Below the pieces are notes generated by a model. It saw only the letters and a program-made list of their open reading frames with translations, had not been told where the DNA came from and made no database searches. Positions 1-6,733 of a DNA stretch of 6,804 nt are shown one piece after another. Every line of letters starts with the position of its first letter. The first letter of the stretch is position 1. A program made the position numbers and the translations under genes. The DNA is from JAATFY01 sp049276515 (GTDB taxonomy: Bacteria; Pseudomonadota; Alphaproteobacteria; UBA9219): the NCBI GenBank assembly GCA_049276515.1, contig JBASWO010000039.1:1-6804 (forward strand). The letters run 5' to 3'.

Positions 1-1373
1 GTATTAAGCAGCAAATTGAAGACGTCATTGGCATTGATGCATCAAACGCTATTCCGATTTCAGCAAAAACTGGTATGGGTATTGATGATGTTTTGGAAGC
101 GATTGTCACGCGCTTGCCTCCACCAAAGGGGCAATTGGATGCCCCTCTCAAAGCCTTGCTGGTTGATAGTTGGTATGATGCCTATCTGGGCGTTGTTATT
201 CTTGTACGTGTGGTTGATGGCGTTATTCGTAAAGGCCAGAAAGTTCGCTTTATGGCAACGATGGCGACACGTGATGTTGATAATGTGGGCTTCTTTACGC
301 CTAAGAAAATTCCCGTTAATGAATTGAAAGCGGGCGAGATGGGCTATATTACCGCCGGTATCAAGCAGATCAGCGATACGAAGGTTGGTGATACGATTAC
401 AGATGAGCGTAATCAAGCAGCTGAGCCATTACCTGGTTTTAAACCCTCTATTCCTGTGGTTTTCTGCGGGTTATTCCCAGTTGATGCGGCTGATTTTGAA
501 GATTTACGAGAATCTTTGGGTAAGCTTGCGCTTAATGATGCCAGTTTCAAGTTTGAAGCGGAAAGTTCCGTTGCTCTCGGTTTTGGTTTTCGCTGTGGCT
601 TTCTAGGCCTCCTTCATCTTGAAATTATTCAAGAGCGTTTGGAGCGTGAGTTTAATCTTAATCTCATCACAACGGCGCCATCGGTTATTTATCGACTGCA
701 TTTGATTGATGGCACGATGAAAGAATTACACAATCCAGCGGATATGCCGGATCCTGTGAAGATTGCTAAAATGGAAGAGCCATGGATTAAAGCAACCATT
801 CTGACGCCGGACGAATATTTGGGCAGTATTCTTGCTCTTTGTAATGATCGTCGAGGTGAACAGGTGGAGCTGACTTATGTCGGTAATCGTGCCATGCTCA
901 TTTATAATTTGCCCTTAAACGAAGTTGTTTTTGATTTTTATGACCGTCTCAAATCAATCAGTCGCGGCTATGCGAGTTTCGATTATCATTTAGAAGAATA
1001 TCGCGAGAGCGATCTTGTTCATATGTCCATTCTCGTGAATGCAGATCCTGTCGATGCGCTCGGCATGATTGTACACAGAAGTGCAGCTGAAAAGCGCGGT
1101 CGAATGCTCTGCGAGCGTCTCAAGGAACTTATTCCAAAGCAGTTGTTCAAAATTGCCATTCAGGCATCAATTGGCAGTCGCGTTATAGCGCGTGAAACCA
1201 TCTCTGCTATGCGCAAAGACGTTACAGCTAAATGTTATGGCGGTGACATCAGCCGAAAACGTAAGCTGCTTGATAAGCAAAAAGAGGGTAAAAAGCGCAT
1301 GCGTCAGTTCGGTGAAGTTGAGATCCCACAATCAGCCTTCATTGCGGCGTTAAAAATGGATGACCGTAACTAG
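1..1373 (+). CDS. lepA: Elongation factor 4 (LepA), 5'-truncated by window edge
   Basis: Ribosome-associated translational GTPase, known to back-translocate or remodel stalled ribosomes and to help 30S biogenesis. The reading frame is open from base 3, giving 456 visible codons; family members are about 600 residues, so roughly the first 145 (P-loop, switches, NKxD) lie outside the window. The visible part begins at the end of the G domain: the G5 motif SAKTG is at visible residues 20-24, followed by the PPP linker typical of LepA. Domains II, III and the EF-G-V-like domain follow. The LepA-specific C-terminal domain is clear, with the YGGDISRKRKLL stretch and a very basic KEGKKRMR tail segment near visible residue 430. 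It ends at TAG 1371-1373, and its last 14 bases overlap the next gene. No frameshift or lost motif is seen. The identification is secure; only the N-terminus is unseen. Confidence 0.97.
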   Translation, partial: IKQQIEDVIGIDASNAIPISAKTGMGIDDVLEAIVTRLPPPKGQLDAPLKALLVDSWYDAYLGVVILVRVVDGVIRKGQKVRFMATMATRDVDNVGFFTPKKIPVNELKAGEMGYITAGIKQISDTKVGDTITDERNQAAEPLPGFKPSIPVVFCGLFPVDAADFEDLRESLGKLALNDASFKFEAESSVALGFGFRCGFLGLLHLEIIQERLEREFNLNLITTAPSVIYRLHLIDGTMKELHNPADMPDPVKIAKMEEPWIKATILTPDEYLGSILALCNDRRGEQVELTYVGNRAMLIYNLPLNEVVFDFYDRLKSISRGYASFDYHLEEYRESDLVHMSILVNADPVDALGMIVHRSAAEKRGRMLCERLKELIPKQLFKIAIQASIGSRVIARETISAMRKDVTAKCYGGDISRKRKLLDKQKEGKKRMRQFGEVEIPQSAFIAALKMDDRN

Positions 1374-1965
1374 TCGCATCCTTTTTGTAACTGTGCTGCT
1401 GACCTTAGGGTCAAGCGATGCTTTCGCCAGTTCTGAGAAACTTAAAGCATGTCTAAAGGAAGCGCAGGACATACCAGACATGGCCGAAGCGCATGCCATG
1501 TATTGGTACAAGCAAGGTGGAGGGTATGAAGCACGGCTCTGCCATGCAACCGCGCAATTTAATAGAGGCGAGTATAGTTTAGCGGCAAAAGAATTTGCCG
1601 CTTTAGCAGCGGCAACTAACGCCCAGGATCCGCGCCACGCTGCGGAATTGCATGCCCGGTCCGGTTCAGCTTTTTCACGTGCGCGTGATAGCAAAAATGC
1701 TGAAGCGCAATATGCAATTGCTCTCAAAATCGAGCCCAATGATCCTGAAATATGGGTTGATCGGGCCTTAGAGCGGGCAAGTTTTGAGCGTTTTTGGGAT
1801 GCTATCTCTGATGTCAATCAAGCCCTTAAAATTATGCCAGATATGGCCGAGGCTTGGCGTTTGCGTGGGCAGTGTTGGCAAAAATTAGGGAATACTAAAA
1901 ATGCTGCATCAGATCTAAATTATGCGGCACAAATCGAAGATTATGAAAGATCCAAAAAACCATGA
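1360..1965 (+). CDS. Exported TPR-repeat protein of unknown function
   Basis: A 201-residue protein with a typical Sec signal peptide: MTVTSR, a hydrophobic stretch at about residues 7-17, and an AFA|SS cleavage site predicted after residue 23, so the mature protein should be periplasmic. The rest is helical and reads as about four tetratricopeptide repeats (roughly 56-89, 95-128, 129-162 and 163-196). The last two are the clearest, with the W/A/L/G-Y/A/P spacing (ALKIEPND, ALKIMPDM). Such repeats normally bind partner proteins; no catalytic motif is visible. The ATG at 1360 lies inside the lepA end and has no obvious Shine-Dalgarno sequence, which suggests translation by re-initiation after lepA. 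Its TGA overlaps the gluQ ATG. The start is supported because it gives a complete signal peptide. I do not recognise a named family, and the link to neighbouring translation genes is positional only. Confidence 0.85.
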   Translation: MTVTSRILFVTVLLTLGSSDAFASSEKLKACLKEAQDIPDMAEAHAMYWYKQGGGYEARLCHATAQFNRGEYSLAAKEFAALAAATNAQDPRHAAELHARSGSAFSRARDSKNAEAQYAIALKIEPNDPEIWVDRALERASFERFWDAISDVNQALKIMPDMAEAWRLRGQCWQKLGNTKNAASDLNYAAQIEDYERSKKP

Positions 1966-2804
1966 CGGTGACGCGTTTTGCACCAAGCCCAACGGGCTAC
2001 TTGCATTTGGGTCATGCCTATTCGGCCCTATTTGCTTTTGATCGTGCGGCAGATGAGGGGAGCACCTTTCTGTTGCGTATTGAGGATATTGATCCAATAC
2101 GTTGTAAGCCAGAATTTACGCAGGCGATCTATGAAGATCTATCATGGCTTGGGTTGGCTTGGCCGCAACCAGTACGTCTTCAATCTCAGCATATGGGAAC
2201 CTATGCGAATGCTCTCTTTAAGCTTCGCGATCATGGCGTTCTTTATCCTTGTTTTTGTACGCGACGTGAAATTATCGCTGAAGCGGAAGCTGCTGGCCAT
2301 GCACCTCATACAGGGCCGGACGGCGTGATTTATCCAGGAACCTGTCGGCATTTATCAGATCAAGAATGCGCAGAGAAATTAGCTGAGCATAAAGTTGCGA
2401 ATTGGCGTCTGAATGTAGAAAAAGCCTTAGCTCTTACAGGACCTTTGTCTTGGAATGATCAGGCCAAAGGTAAAATAGAGGCAAGACCACAGGATTTTGG
2501 TGATGTTGTTTTGGCGCGCAAAGACGTGCCAACCAGTTATCATCTGAGTGTAACTGTTGATGATCATTTACAAAAAATTACTCTCATCACGCGAGGCGAG
2601 GATCTTTTTCGCTCAACGGATATCCATTGTCTCTTGCAGGCATTACTTGGTTTTGAGACGCCAGATTATCATCACTATGCGTTACTTACGGATGAGCAGG
2701 GTAAACGTTTTGCTAAACGAGATCAGGCCAAAACATTGCGCGCACTTCGGCTTGAAGGTGAAAAGCCCGAGGTTCTTCGTGAGCAGTTACGCTCTAAGGC
2801 TTAG
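1962..2804 (+). CDS. gluQ: Glutamyl-Q tRNA(Asp) synthetase
   Basis: GluQ (YadB) activates glutamate and attaches it to the queuosine base at the wobble position of tRNA(Asp), in the cytoplasm. The 280-residue length fits a GluRS catalytic domain without the anticodon-binding domain (GluRS is about 470). Visible signatures are the class I APSPTGYLHLGH motif at residues 7-18 (HLGH in place of HIGH), the zinc ligands C97, C99, Y124 and C128 in the CxC...YxxxC pattern known from E. coli YadB, YHLSVTVDD at 193-201, TRGEDL at 210-215, and KRFAKR at 248-253 as the degenerate KMSKS loop. The start is the ATG of an ATGA overlap with the TPR gene; the MTVTRFAPSPTG N-terminus matches the family's usual start. 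Its presence implies that the host makes or salvages queuosine. The 3' end overlaps the opposite-strand NUDIX gene by 11 bp. The absence of the C-terminal domain makes a true GluRS unlikely. Confidence 0.95.
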   Translation: MTVTRFAPSPTGYLHLGHAYSALFAFDRAADEGSTFLLRIEDIDPIRCKPEFTQAIYEDLSWLGLAWPQPVRLQSQHMGTYANALFKLRDHGVLYPCFCTRREIIAEAEAAGHAPHTGPDGVIYPGTCRHLSDQECAEKLAEHKVANWRLNVEKALALTGPLSWNDQAKGKIEARPQDFGDVVLARKDVPTSYHLSVTVDDHLQKITLITRGEDLFRSTDIHCLLQALLGFETPDYHHYALLTDEQGKRFAKRDQAKTLRALRLEGEKPEVLREQLRSKA

Positions 2805-3648
2805 CTAAAAAGGCCTGCATTTCTTGATATTCGGGATGTTGGGGATCAATAAATCCATGGCGGATCATGAAATCAATAATGACAATGTTGCAGTTGAATT
2901 TAAAGTCGTTGGTGTCGTGAATAATTTTTGCAACTTGTGCGAGCGGCATCAAATGGAAAGCGGCCACTTCTCCGTCTGTGTTCTTGGGCGTGTAGCCTTC
3001 CTGCAATTCTAAATCATAGATAAAAAGTGTGTCGTTGCGTAAGCCGCTATTCTTTTCAATTTTATAGCCGATATCGCGCGAACGTTGAGCGGTTTTTGCT
3101 AAGCTAGCATCAATCCCAGCCTCTTCTTTAGCTTCCTTGCAGAGATTGTCTTCAATGCTGAGCCCAATAGGCTGCCCGCCACCAATAAGATTGTCCAGCA
3201 TACCAGGATCAATGAGGCGATCTGCTGCACGTTCACCAATCCATAAGTGAATGCCGCTTGCCTTGCGAACAAAGCCATTCACATGAACACCAAAACCGCG
3301 CACGCCAAACCAAGGAACTGCTGCTCTATCAATTTGTGCTAAAGGCTCATCACCCCATTTTTCAATAATGGGATACATTTCTTGGCGCAAATCACGGCCA
3401 ACGCGTGCCGCTAGCCATGCTGAAGCTACAGCCAATGCCTCACTGCGTTGCTGAAAGGAAGAAAAACGCGGAGCCAGCATTAATCCTTTAGTGTAAGGTT
3501 CAAAGAAATCCATATCTTGTAAGAAAAGGCCTGCGAAATTTTTTGGTATCCATCCCAGCTGCTTAGTGCCGATGTAAAACGGTACAAATTTACTGAGATC
3601 ATGCTGATTGCAGGTATAAAAATGCCGCAGATAACCCTGGCTCGACAT
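2794..3648 (-). CDS. NUDIX hydrolase with N-terminal DUF4743 domain (Tnr3-like)
   Basis: A 284-residue protein in two parts: an N-terminal DUF4743-like region (about residues 1-115, with FYIGTKQLGWIPKNFA at about 24-39) and a NUDIX fold at about 115-265. The Nudix box spans residues 157-179: G157, then KEAKEEAGI at 171-179, with the metal-binding glutamates E172, E175 and E176. The canonical first Glu is Leu (L164) and the Arg of REUXEE is Lys; I recall such box changes in the Tnr3-like subfamily. These enzymes hydrolyse diphosphate linkages. Relatives fused to thiamine pyrophosphokinase in fungi and their plant homologues are reported to remove oxidised thiamine diphosphates, so that substrate is possible here but unproven. 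The ATG at 3648 overlaps the glycosyltransferase stop by one base (TAATG), with a weak GGA seven bases upstream. It is the last gene of the sdhB unit and converges on gluQ with an 11-bp overlap. Confidence 0.88.
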   Translation of the reverse strand: MSSQGYLRHFYTCNQHDLSKFVPFYIGTKQLGWIPKNFAGLFLQDMDFFEPYTKGLMLAPRFSSFQQRSEALAVASAWLAARVGRDLRQEMYPIIEKWGDEPLAQIDRAAVPWFGVRGFGVHVNGFVRKASGIHLWIGERAADRLIDPGMLDNLIGGGQPIGLSIEDNLCKEAKEEAGIDASLAKTAQRSRDIGYKIEKNSGLRNDTLFIYDLELQEGYTPKNTDGEVAAFHLMPLAQVAKIIHDTNDFKFNCNIVIIDFMIRHGFIDPQHPEYQEMQAFLAKP

Positions 3649-4547
3649 TAGCTATTCCGTGCACGGTAGGTGAGTGGTCGCTCAATAATGGTGCCATCCG
3701 TACAGGTTATCTTCTCAACCTGTAATTTTGGTTTTTGCGTCAGGTGAAACTGTGAAATAGGCCGATAGGGGGCCATAGGTTCAACATATTGAGATGTTTT
3801 CTTATCCCAAACCGGGATGGCAAAGAAGGTGAGCCAATTAAAAGCAGCGGGCATAATCACATGAGGCATATTTTTCATGAAGACGGCGATGTTGAGAGCC
3901 AGCTGATCTGTCATAAAAGTTTTGTTGTCGAGCTCTGGTAGTTTTTGAAGGGCGTCCGCATAAATTTTGAGCCATGTCTCCCAGACGGGTGAATCTTTTG
4001 ACATCGCAGAGACACCCGCATTCAGCATAGGCTTTAAAGTCATGGTCGCAGTTATCAAATCATCGTTATAACAAGCCTGATACCAGCCATTGTAAACACT
4101 CCACATCGTTGCATCTTCAAAAAACATTTTATAGCAACGATCAAGTTCAACGCTGAGATGGATGGCGGAGCTTGTACTGGCGCCCTCAATCATGGTGTTC
4201 AGGGCATCAGGTGTCTGTACCCAGACATCGGCATCCATCCAAATATAAACATCATATCCTGGGAAGTAGCGGCGTAGAAATGGCCGTGCTGAGAGCGTCC
4301 GATAAGAGGGCACGCGTGCTTCCCATGCGGCGCGCGCTGGATACTGAATATCGCTTTTAACGGGCTCAGTATGGATATTATTGGCTTTAAACCAGGCTCT
4401 GCTTGGTTCACTTAGGCCCACATCAAGCAAGCCCAAGTCAAATTCATAAGCAAAGGTCTGCGCCTGAATGGAATGAAAAAGATCTTGTGCCAAAGATAGA
4501 TAGTTATCGTCTGCGGCTGAGATCACAATGGCTTTAGGCTTACTCAT
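3648..4547 (-). CDS. Putative GT-A-fold glycosyltransferase, target unknown
   Basis: A 299-residue soluble protein with no signal peptide or membrane segment. It resembles nucleotide-sugar-dependent GT-A enzymes of the GT8-like type: a beta-strand start (KAIVISAADDNYL, residues 5-17), a hydrophobic strand ending in a DxD motif, YIWMDADVW, with D105 and D107 as likely metal/nucleotide ligands, NAGVSAM at 176-182 (acceptor-side loop of such folds), TDQLALN at 213-219, and a late FHLT with H268 that could be the metal-binding His. It lacks the HxxGxxKPW signature of classical GT8, so donor and acceptor cannot be assigned. The ATG at 4547 sits in a TGATG overlap with the sdhB stop, with an AAGG just upstream; its own TAA overlaps the NUDIX ATG by one base. 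Both junctions suggest coupled translation. There are no other envelope or glycan genes nearby, so the context does not reveal its product. The fold call is fairly firm, the function open. Confidence 0.72.
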   Translation of the reverse strand: MSKPKAIVISAADDNYLSLAQDLFHSIQAQTFAYEFDLGLLDVGLSEPSRAWFKANNIHTEPVKSDIQYPARAAWEARVPSYRTLSARPFLRRYFPGYDVYIWMDADVWVQTPDALNTMIEGASTSSAIHLSVELDRCYKMFFEDATMWSVYNGWYQACYNDDLITATMTLKPMLNAGVSAMSKDSPVWETWLKIYADALQKLPELDNKTFMTDQLALNIAVFMKNMPHVIMPAAFNWLTFFAIPVWDKKTSQYVEPMAPYRPISQFHLTQKPKLQVEKITCTDGTIIERPLTYRARNS

Positions 4548-5329
4548 CAGCCTTGCCGTTTCACCATCAATTGCTTGGTTTCCGCAATAGCCTTAGCAGG
4601 GTTTAAACCCTTGGGGCATGTGTTGGTGCAATTCATGATGGTGTGGCAGCGGTAAAGCCGGAAAGGATCTTCTAGATTATCTAAACGTTCGCCAGTTGCT
4701 TCATCGCGGCTATCGGAAATCCAGCGCTGAGCTTGTAGGAGAACTGCGGGGCCTAGATAGCGGTCGCTATTCCACCAATAGCTTGGGCAACTCGTCGTAC
4801 AGCAGAAGCAAAGAATGCATTCATAAAGTCCATCTAGCTTTGCGCGTTCTTCTGGAGTTTGTAAGCGCTCACTATCAGGTGGCGGTGGTGTTTCAGATTT
4901 GAGCCAAGGCTCAATGGATGCATATTGCGCATAAGCATGATTGAGATTGGGGACTAAATCTTTCACCACTTCCATGTGAGGCAGTGGATAAACTTTGGCA
5001 GCGCCTTTGATTTCATCGATAGGCTTCAGGCAAGCAAGGGTATTGGTGCCGTCAATATTCATGGAGCAGGAACCGCAAATCCCTTCGCGGCAAGAGCGGC
5101 GGAATGTCAGGGTGCTATCGATATTATCTTTAATATGGATGAGAGCATCCAGCATCATCGGGCCGCACTTATCCAGGTCGATATTATATTCATCAAGACG
5201 TGGATTTTCGGCATCGTCTGGTGACCAACGATAAACCTTGATGGTTTTTACGCGCTTGGCTCCCTTAGGGGCTTCGTACTTTTTGCCTGGTTTTACCTTG
5301 GAATTTTTAGGAAGCGTAAACTCAACCAT
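4547..5329 (-). CDS. sdhB: Succinate dehydrogenase iron-sulfur subunit
   Basis: The iron-sulfur subunit of respiratory complex II, carrying electrons from the SdhA flavin to ubiquinone at the inner membrane. The 260 residues contain all cluster ligands: [2Fe-2S] C80, C85, C88 and C100 (CREGICGSC); [4Fe-4S] C171, C174, C177 and C238; [3Fe-4S] C181, C228 and C234, assigned by alignment to E. coli SdhB. The quinone-site residues W186 (in SYWWN) and H229 are kept. The N-terminal extension rich in Lys/Pro (residues 1-28) is typical of alphaproteobacterial and mitochondrial SdhB. The start ATG has GAAGG seven bases upstream. Unusually, the gene ahead of it is phaZ rather than sdhA, and the gap carries a plausible separate promoter. 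Its stop overlaps the next ATG (TGATG). No defect is seen. Confidence 0.97.
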   Translation of the reverse strand: MVEFTLPKNSKVKPGKKYEAPKGAKRVKTIKVYRWSPDDAENPRLDEYNIDLDKCGPMMLDALIHIKDNIDSTLTFRRSCREGICGSCSMNIDGTNTLACLKPIDEIKGAAKVYPLPHMEVVKDLVPNLNHAYAQYASIEPWLKSETPPPPDSERLQTPEERAKLDGLYECILCFCCTTSCPSYWWNSDRYLGPAVLLQAQRWISDSRDEATGERLDNLEDPFRLYRCHTIMNCTNTCPKGLNPAKAIAETKQLMVKRQG

Positions 5330-5336
5330 TGCGGCG

Positions 5337-5341
5337 CCTTC
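5337..5341 (-). promoter_or_regulatory. Ribosome binding site of sdhB
   Basis: GAAGG on the - strand, seven bases before the sdhB ATG. It is the best-placed Shine-Dalgarno sequence in the window and fixes the sdhB start. It lies directly after one arm of the 9-bp inverted repeat (5342-5350), so pairing of that repeat would place a helix next to it without covering it. Confidence 0.7.
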
Positions 5342-5367
5342 AAGGGGTAACGTGAATCGTGAGCCGG

Positions 5368-5396
5368 ATTTTAGGCGGAATAACAGCCTGGGTAAA
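5368..5396 (-). promoter_or_regulatory. Candidate sigma70-type promoter for sdhB
   Basis: On the - strand TTTACC (5396-5391) and TAAAAT (5373-5368) are separated by exactly 17 bases, matching the TTGACA/TATAAT consensus at 4 of 6 and 5 of 6 positions. Transcription would start near 5361, giving a leader of about 30 bases with the GAAGG ribosome site. This would let sdhB and the two genes after it be expressed apart from phaZ. The call rests on hexamer matching only. Confidence 0.42.
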
Positions 5397-5406
5397 GGGT
5401 TTACCC
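5390..5406. promoter_or_regulatory. Perfect 7-3-7 palindrome over the putative sdhB -35
   Basis: GGGTAAA-GGG-TTTACCC begins two bases past the end of phaZ and contains the candidate -35 hexamer. As DNA it has the form of a dimeric repressor or activator site. As RNA it would be a hairpin right after the phaZ stop, but no U-run follows on the - strand, so it is a poor intrinsic terminator. I cannot assign it to a known regulator. Confidence 0.4.
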
Positions 5407-5407
5407 C

Positions 5408-6637
5408 TTAATTGGTGTGATCGTGCTCAACAATGAAGTTATGCAAGACAGGCAATACAGATTCACGCCATTTGCGGCCATTGAAGATGCCGTAATGTCC
5501 AACACCAATCTGTAAATGTGCCTTTTTCATGCTGTCAGGCAGACCTGTGCATAAATCGAGGGCAACACGCGTTTGCCCCGGAGCTGAGATATCATCCAGC
5601 TCACCTTCAATGGTGAGAAGGGCCGTTTTCTTAATCGCTTGTGGTTTTACAAGACGGTCTTTCCATTTAAAGACACCGCGTGCCAGGTCGTTATTTTTGA
5701 AAATGCGCTCGATGGTTTGGAGATAAAACTCGGCCGTCGTGTCCATGACAGATAAGTATTCATCATAAAATTTACGATGAGCGACAGCAGAATCTTCATC
5801 GCCTTTGATAAGATTTTGAAACAGTTTGAAGTGTTCACCGATATGGCGCTCTACATTCATTGAGATAAAGCCATTCAACTGGATAAAGCCAGGATAAACG
5901 AGGCGATGAGCGCCAGGATAATAAAAGGGGATCGATTGAATAACGGTGTTTTTAAACCATTCCAGAGGACGTTTCTGAGCGAGTTCCGTTACTGAGGTTG
6001 TCGACACGCTGATATCAATTGGACCACCCATCAATGTCATTGATCGTGGTTGTGCTGGATCATCCATGTCAGCAAGCAAGGAAACAGCGCATAAAACAGG
6101 GGGTGCGGGCTGACAAATCGCTAAGAGATGAATGTCGGATCCCAGGAAGCGGATAAATTCCATCACATAAGAAATATAATCTTCTAGATCGAACTGCCCC
6201 GCGGCTTGCGGCACCATTTTCGCATCAATCCAATCCGTGATGTAGACATCATGCTCGGGTAACATGGCTTCAACAGTTCCGCGTAGCAAAGTAGCGTGAT
6301 GCCCAGACATTGGCGCCACGATTAAAACGCGTGGGTGTTTAACATCTGTATGACGCTTGAAATGCAGCAGATTGCAGAAAGGTTTTTTGAGGACATATTC
6401 CTCTTCAACCTTCACTTGGTCGCCTAAAACCTTCGTTGTGTGGAGACCGAAAGTAGGTTTCGTGAATTTACGTGTTGTGCGCTCAAACAGTTCTGCGCCA
6501 GCAGCTATGGTGCGGCCAAAGCGCGTGTAAGATCCTGGAAAAAATGGATTTTGAAACGCGGCTTGCGTGGCCTCAGCGACCATACGGAAAGGTGCCATTG
6601 AGGCGCGGTGCCAGTCATGAATATGATAGAGGAGCAT
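5408..6637 (-). CDS. phaZ: Intracellular polyhydroxybutyrate depolymerase
   Basis: Hydrolyses stored poly(3-hydroxybutyrate) granules in the cytoplasm, releasing hydroxybutyrate units that end up as acetyl-CoA. The 409-residue length is normal for the short-chain intracellular PhaZ family (TIGR01849; C-terminal PHB_depo_C domain). The alpha/beta-hydrolase core shows the nucleophile elbow ICQP with C175, the cysteine-for-serine exchange typical of PhaZa1-type enzymes, then EGELDDISAPGQT with the acidic residue D348 (or D349), and GVGHYG with H381, completing the triad. There is no signal peptide, which separates it from secreted depolymerases. The start MLLYHIHDWHRASMAP matches the family's usual N-terminus; a GAAGGG lies 13 bases upstream, rather far for a ribosome site. 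It is the first gene seen on this strand and is followed by sdhB after 78 bp. No phaC, phasin or phaR gene is in the window. Confidence 0.94.
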   Translation of the reverse strand: MLLYHIHDWHRASMAPFRMVAEATQAAFQNPFFPGSYTRFGRTIAAGAELFERTTRKFTKPTFGLHTTKVLGDQVKVEEEYVLKKPFCNLLHFKRHTDVKHPRVLIVAPMSGHHATLLRGTVEAMLPEHDVYITDWIDAKMVPQAAGQFDLEDYISYVMEFIRFLGSDIHLLAICQPAPPVLCAVSLLADMDDPAQPRSMTLMGGPIDISVSTTSVTELAQKRPLEWFKNTVIQSIPFYYPGAHRLVYPGFIQLNGFISMNVERHIGEHFKLFQNLIKGDEDSAVAHRKFYDEYLSVMDTTAEFYLQTIERIFKNNDLARGVFKWKDRLVKPQAIKKTALLTIEGELDDISAPGQTRVALDLCTGLPDSMKKAHLQIGVGHYGIFNGRKWRESVLPVLHNFIVEHDHTN

Positions 6638-6686
6638 TTCGACTTTAAACCCTTCACACGCTGAATCGGACTACACTAGCATTTTC

Positions 6687-6698
6687 TGCTGCAGCGCA
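6687..6698. promoter_or_regulatory. TGC/GCA-rich imperfect palindrome upstream of phaZ
   Basis: TGCTGCAGCGCA has an exact 8-bp palindromic core, GCTGCAGC, about 50 bases before the phaZ ATG. The PHB regulator PhaR is known in some alphaproteobacteria (Paracoccus) to bind TGC/GCA-rich repeats ahead of phasin and related genes. The likeness and position are suggestive only; chance is a real alternative for so short a site. Confidence 0.25.
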
Positions 6699-6719
6699 AT
6701 ATGAGAACAGCATTATGAG

Positions 6720-6733
6720 ATTAGGTATTAGGT
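6720..6733. repeat. 7-bp tandem duplication
   Basis: ATTAGGT occurs twice in a row in the phaZ upstream region. It may be a replication slip or a paired half-site; nothing in the surroundings decides this. Confidence 0.4.

Larger units (their letters stand above)
5342..5409. repeat. 9-bp inverted repeat framing the phaZ-sdhB gap
   Basis: AAGGGGTAA at 5342-5350 and its exact complement TTACCCCTT at 5401-5409 lie 50 bases apart. The right arm overlaps the phaZ stop codon and shares bases with the 7-3-7 palindrome, so the two structures cannot form at once. A phaZ-sdhB read-through RNA could switch between them. Confidence 0.5.

Noticed and set aside
60..416. 118-codon open frame on the - strand inside lepA
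   Set aside because: The + strand frame encodes unmistakable LepA; the antisense product has no recognisable motif.
1350..1817. 155-codon open frame on the - strand
   Set aside because: It lies wholly antisense to the TPR gene and the lepA end, is rich in Ser, Ala and Arg as expected of a shadow frame, and shows no domain.
3648..4547. Assignment of the glycosyltransferase to classical GT8 (LPS galactosyl/glucosyltransferase or glycogenin type)
   Set aside because: The DxD motif fits but the HxxGxxKPW C-terminal signature is missing and there are no LPS genes nearby; only the fold level is supported.
5390..5407. Hairpin after phaZ as an intrinsic terminator
   Set aside because: The 7-bp stem is real but is followed on the - strand by AGGCTGTTATT rather than a U-run, so it is listed as a possible operator instead.
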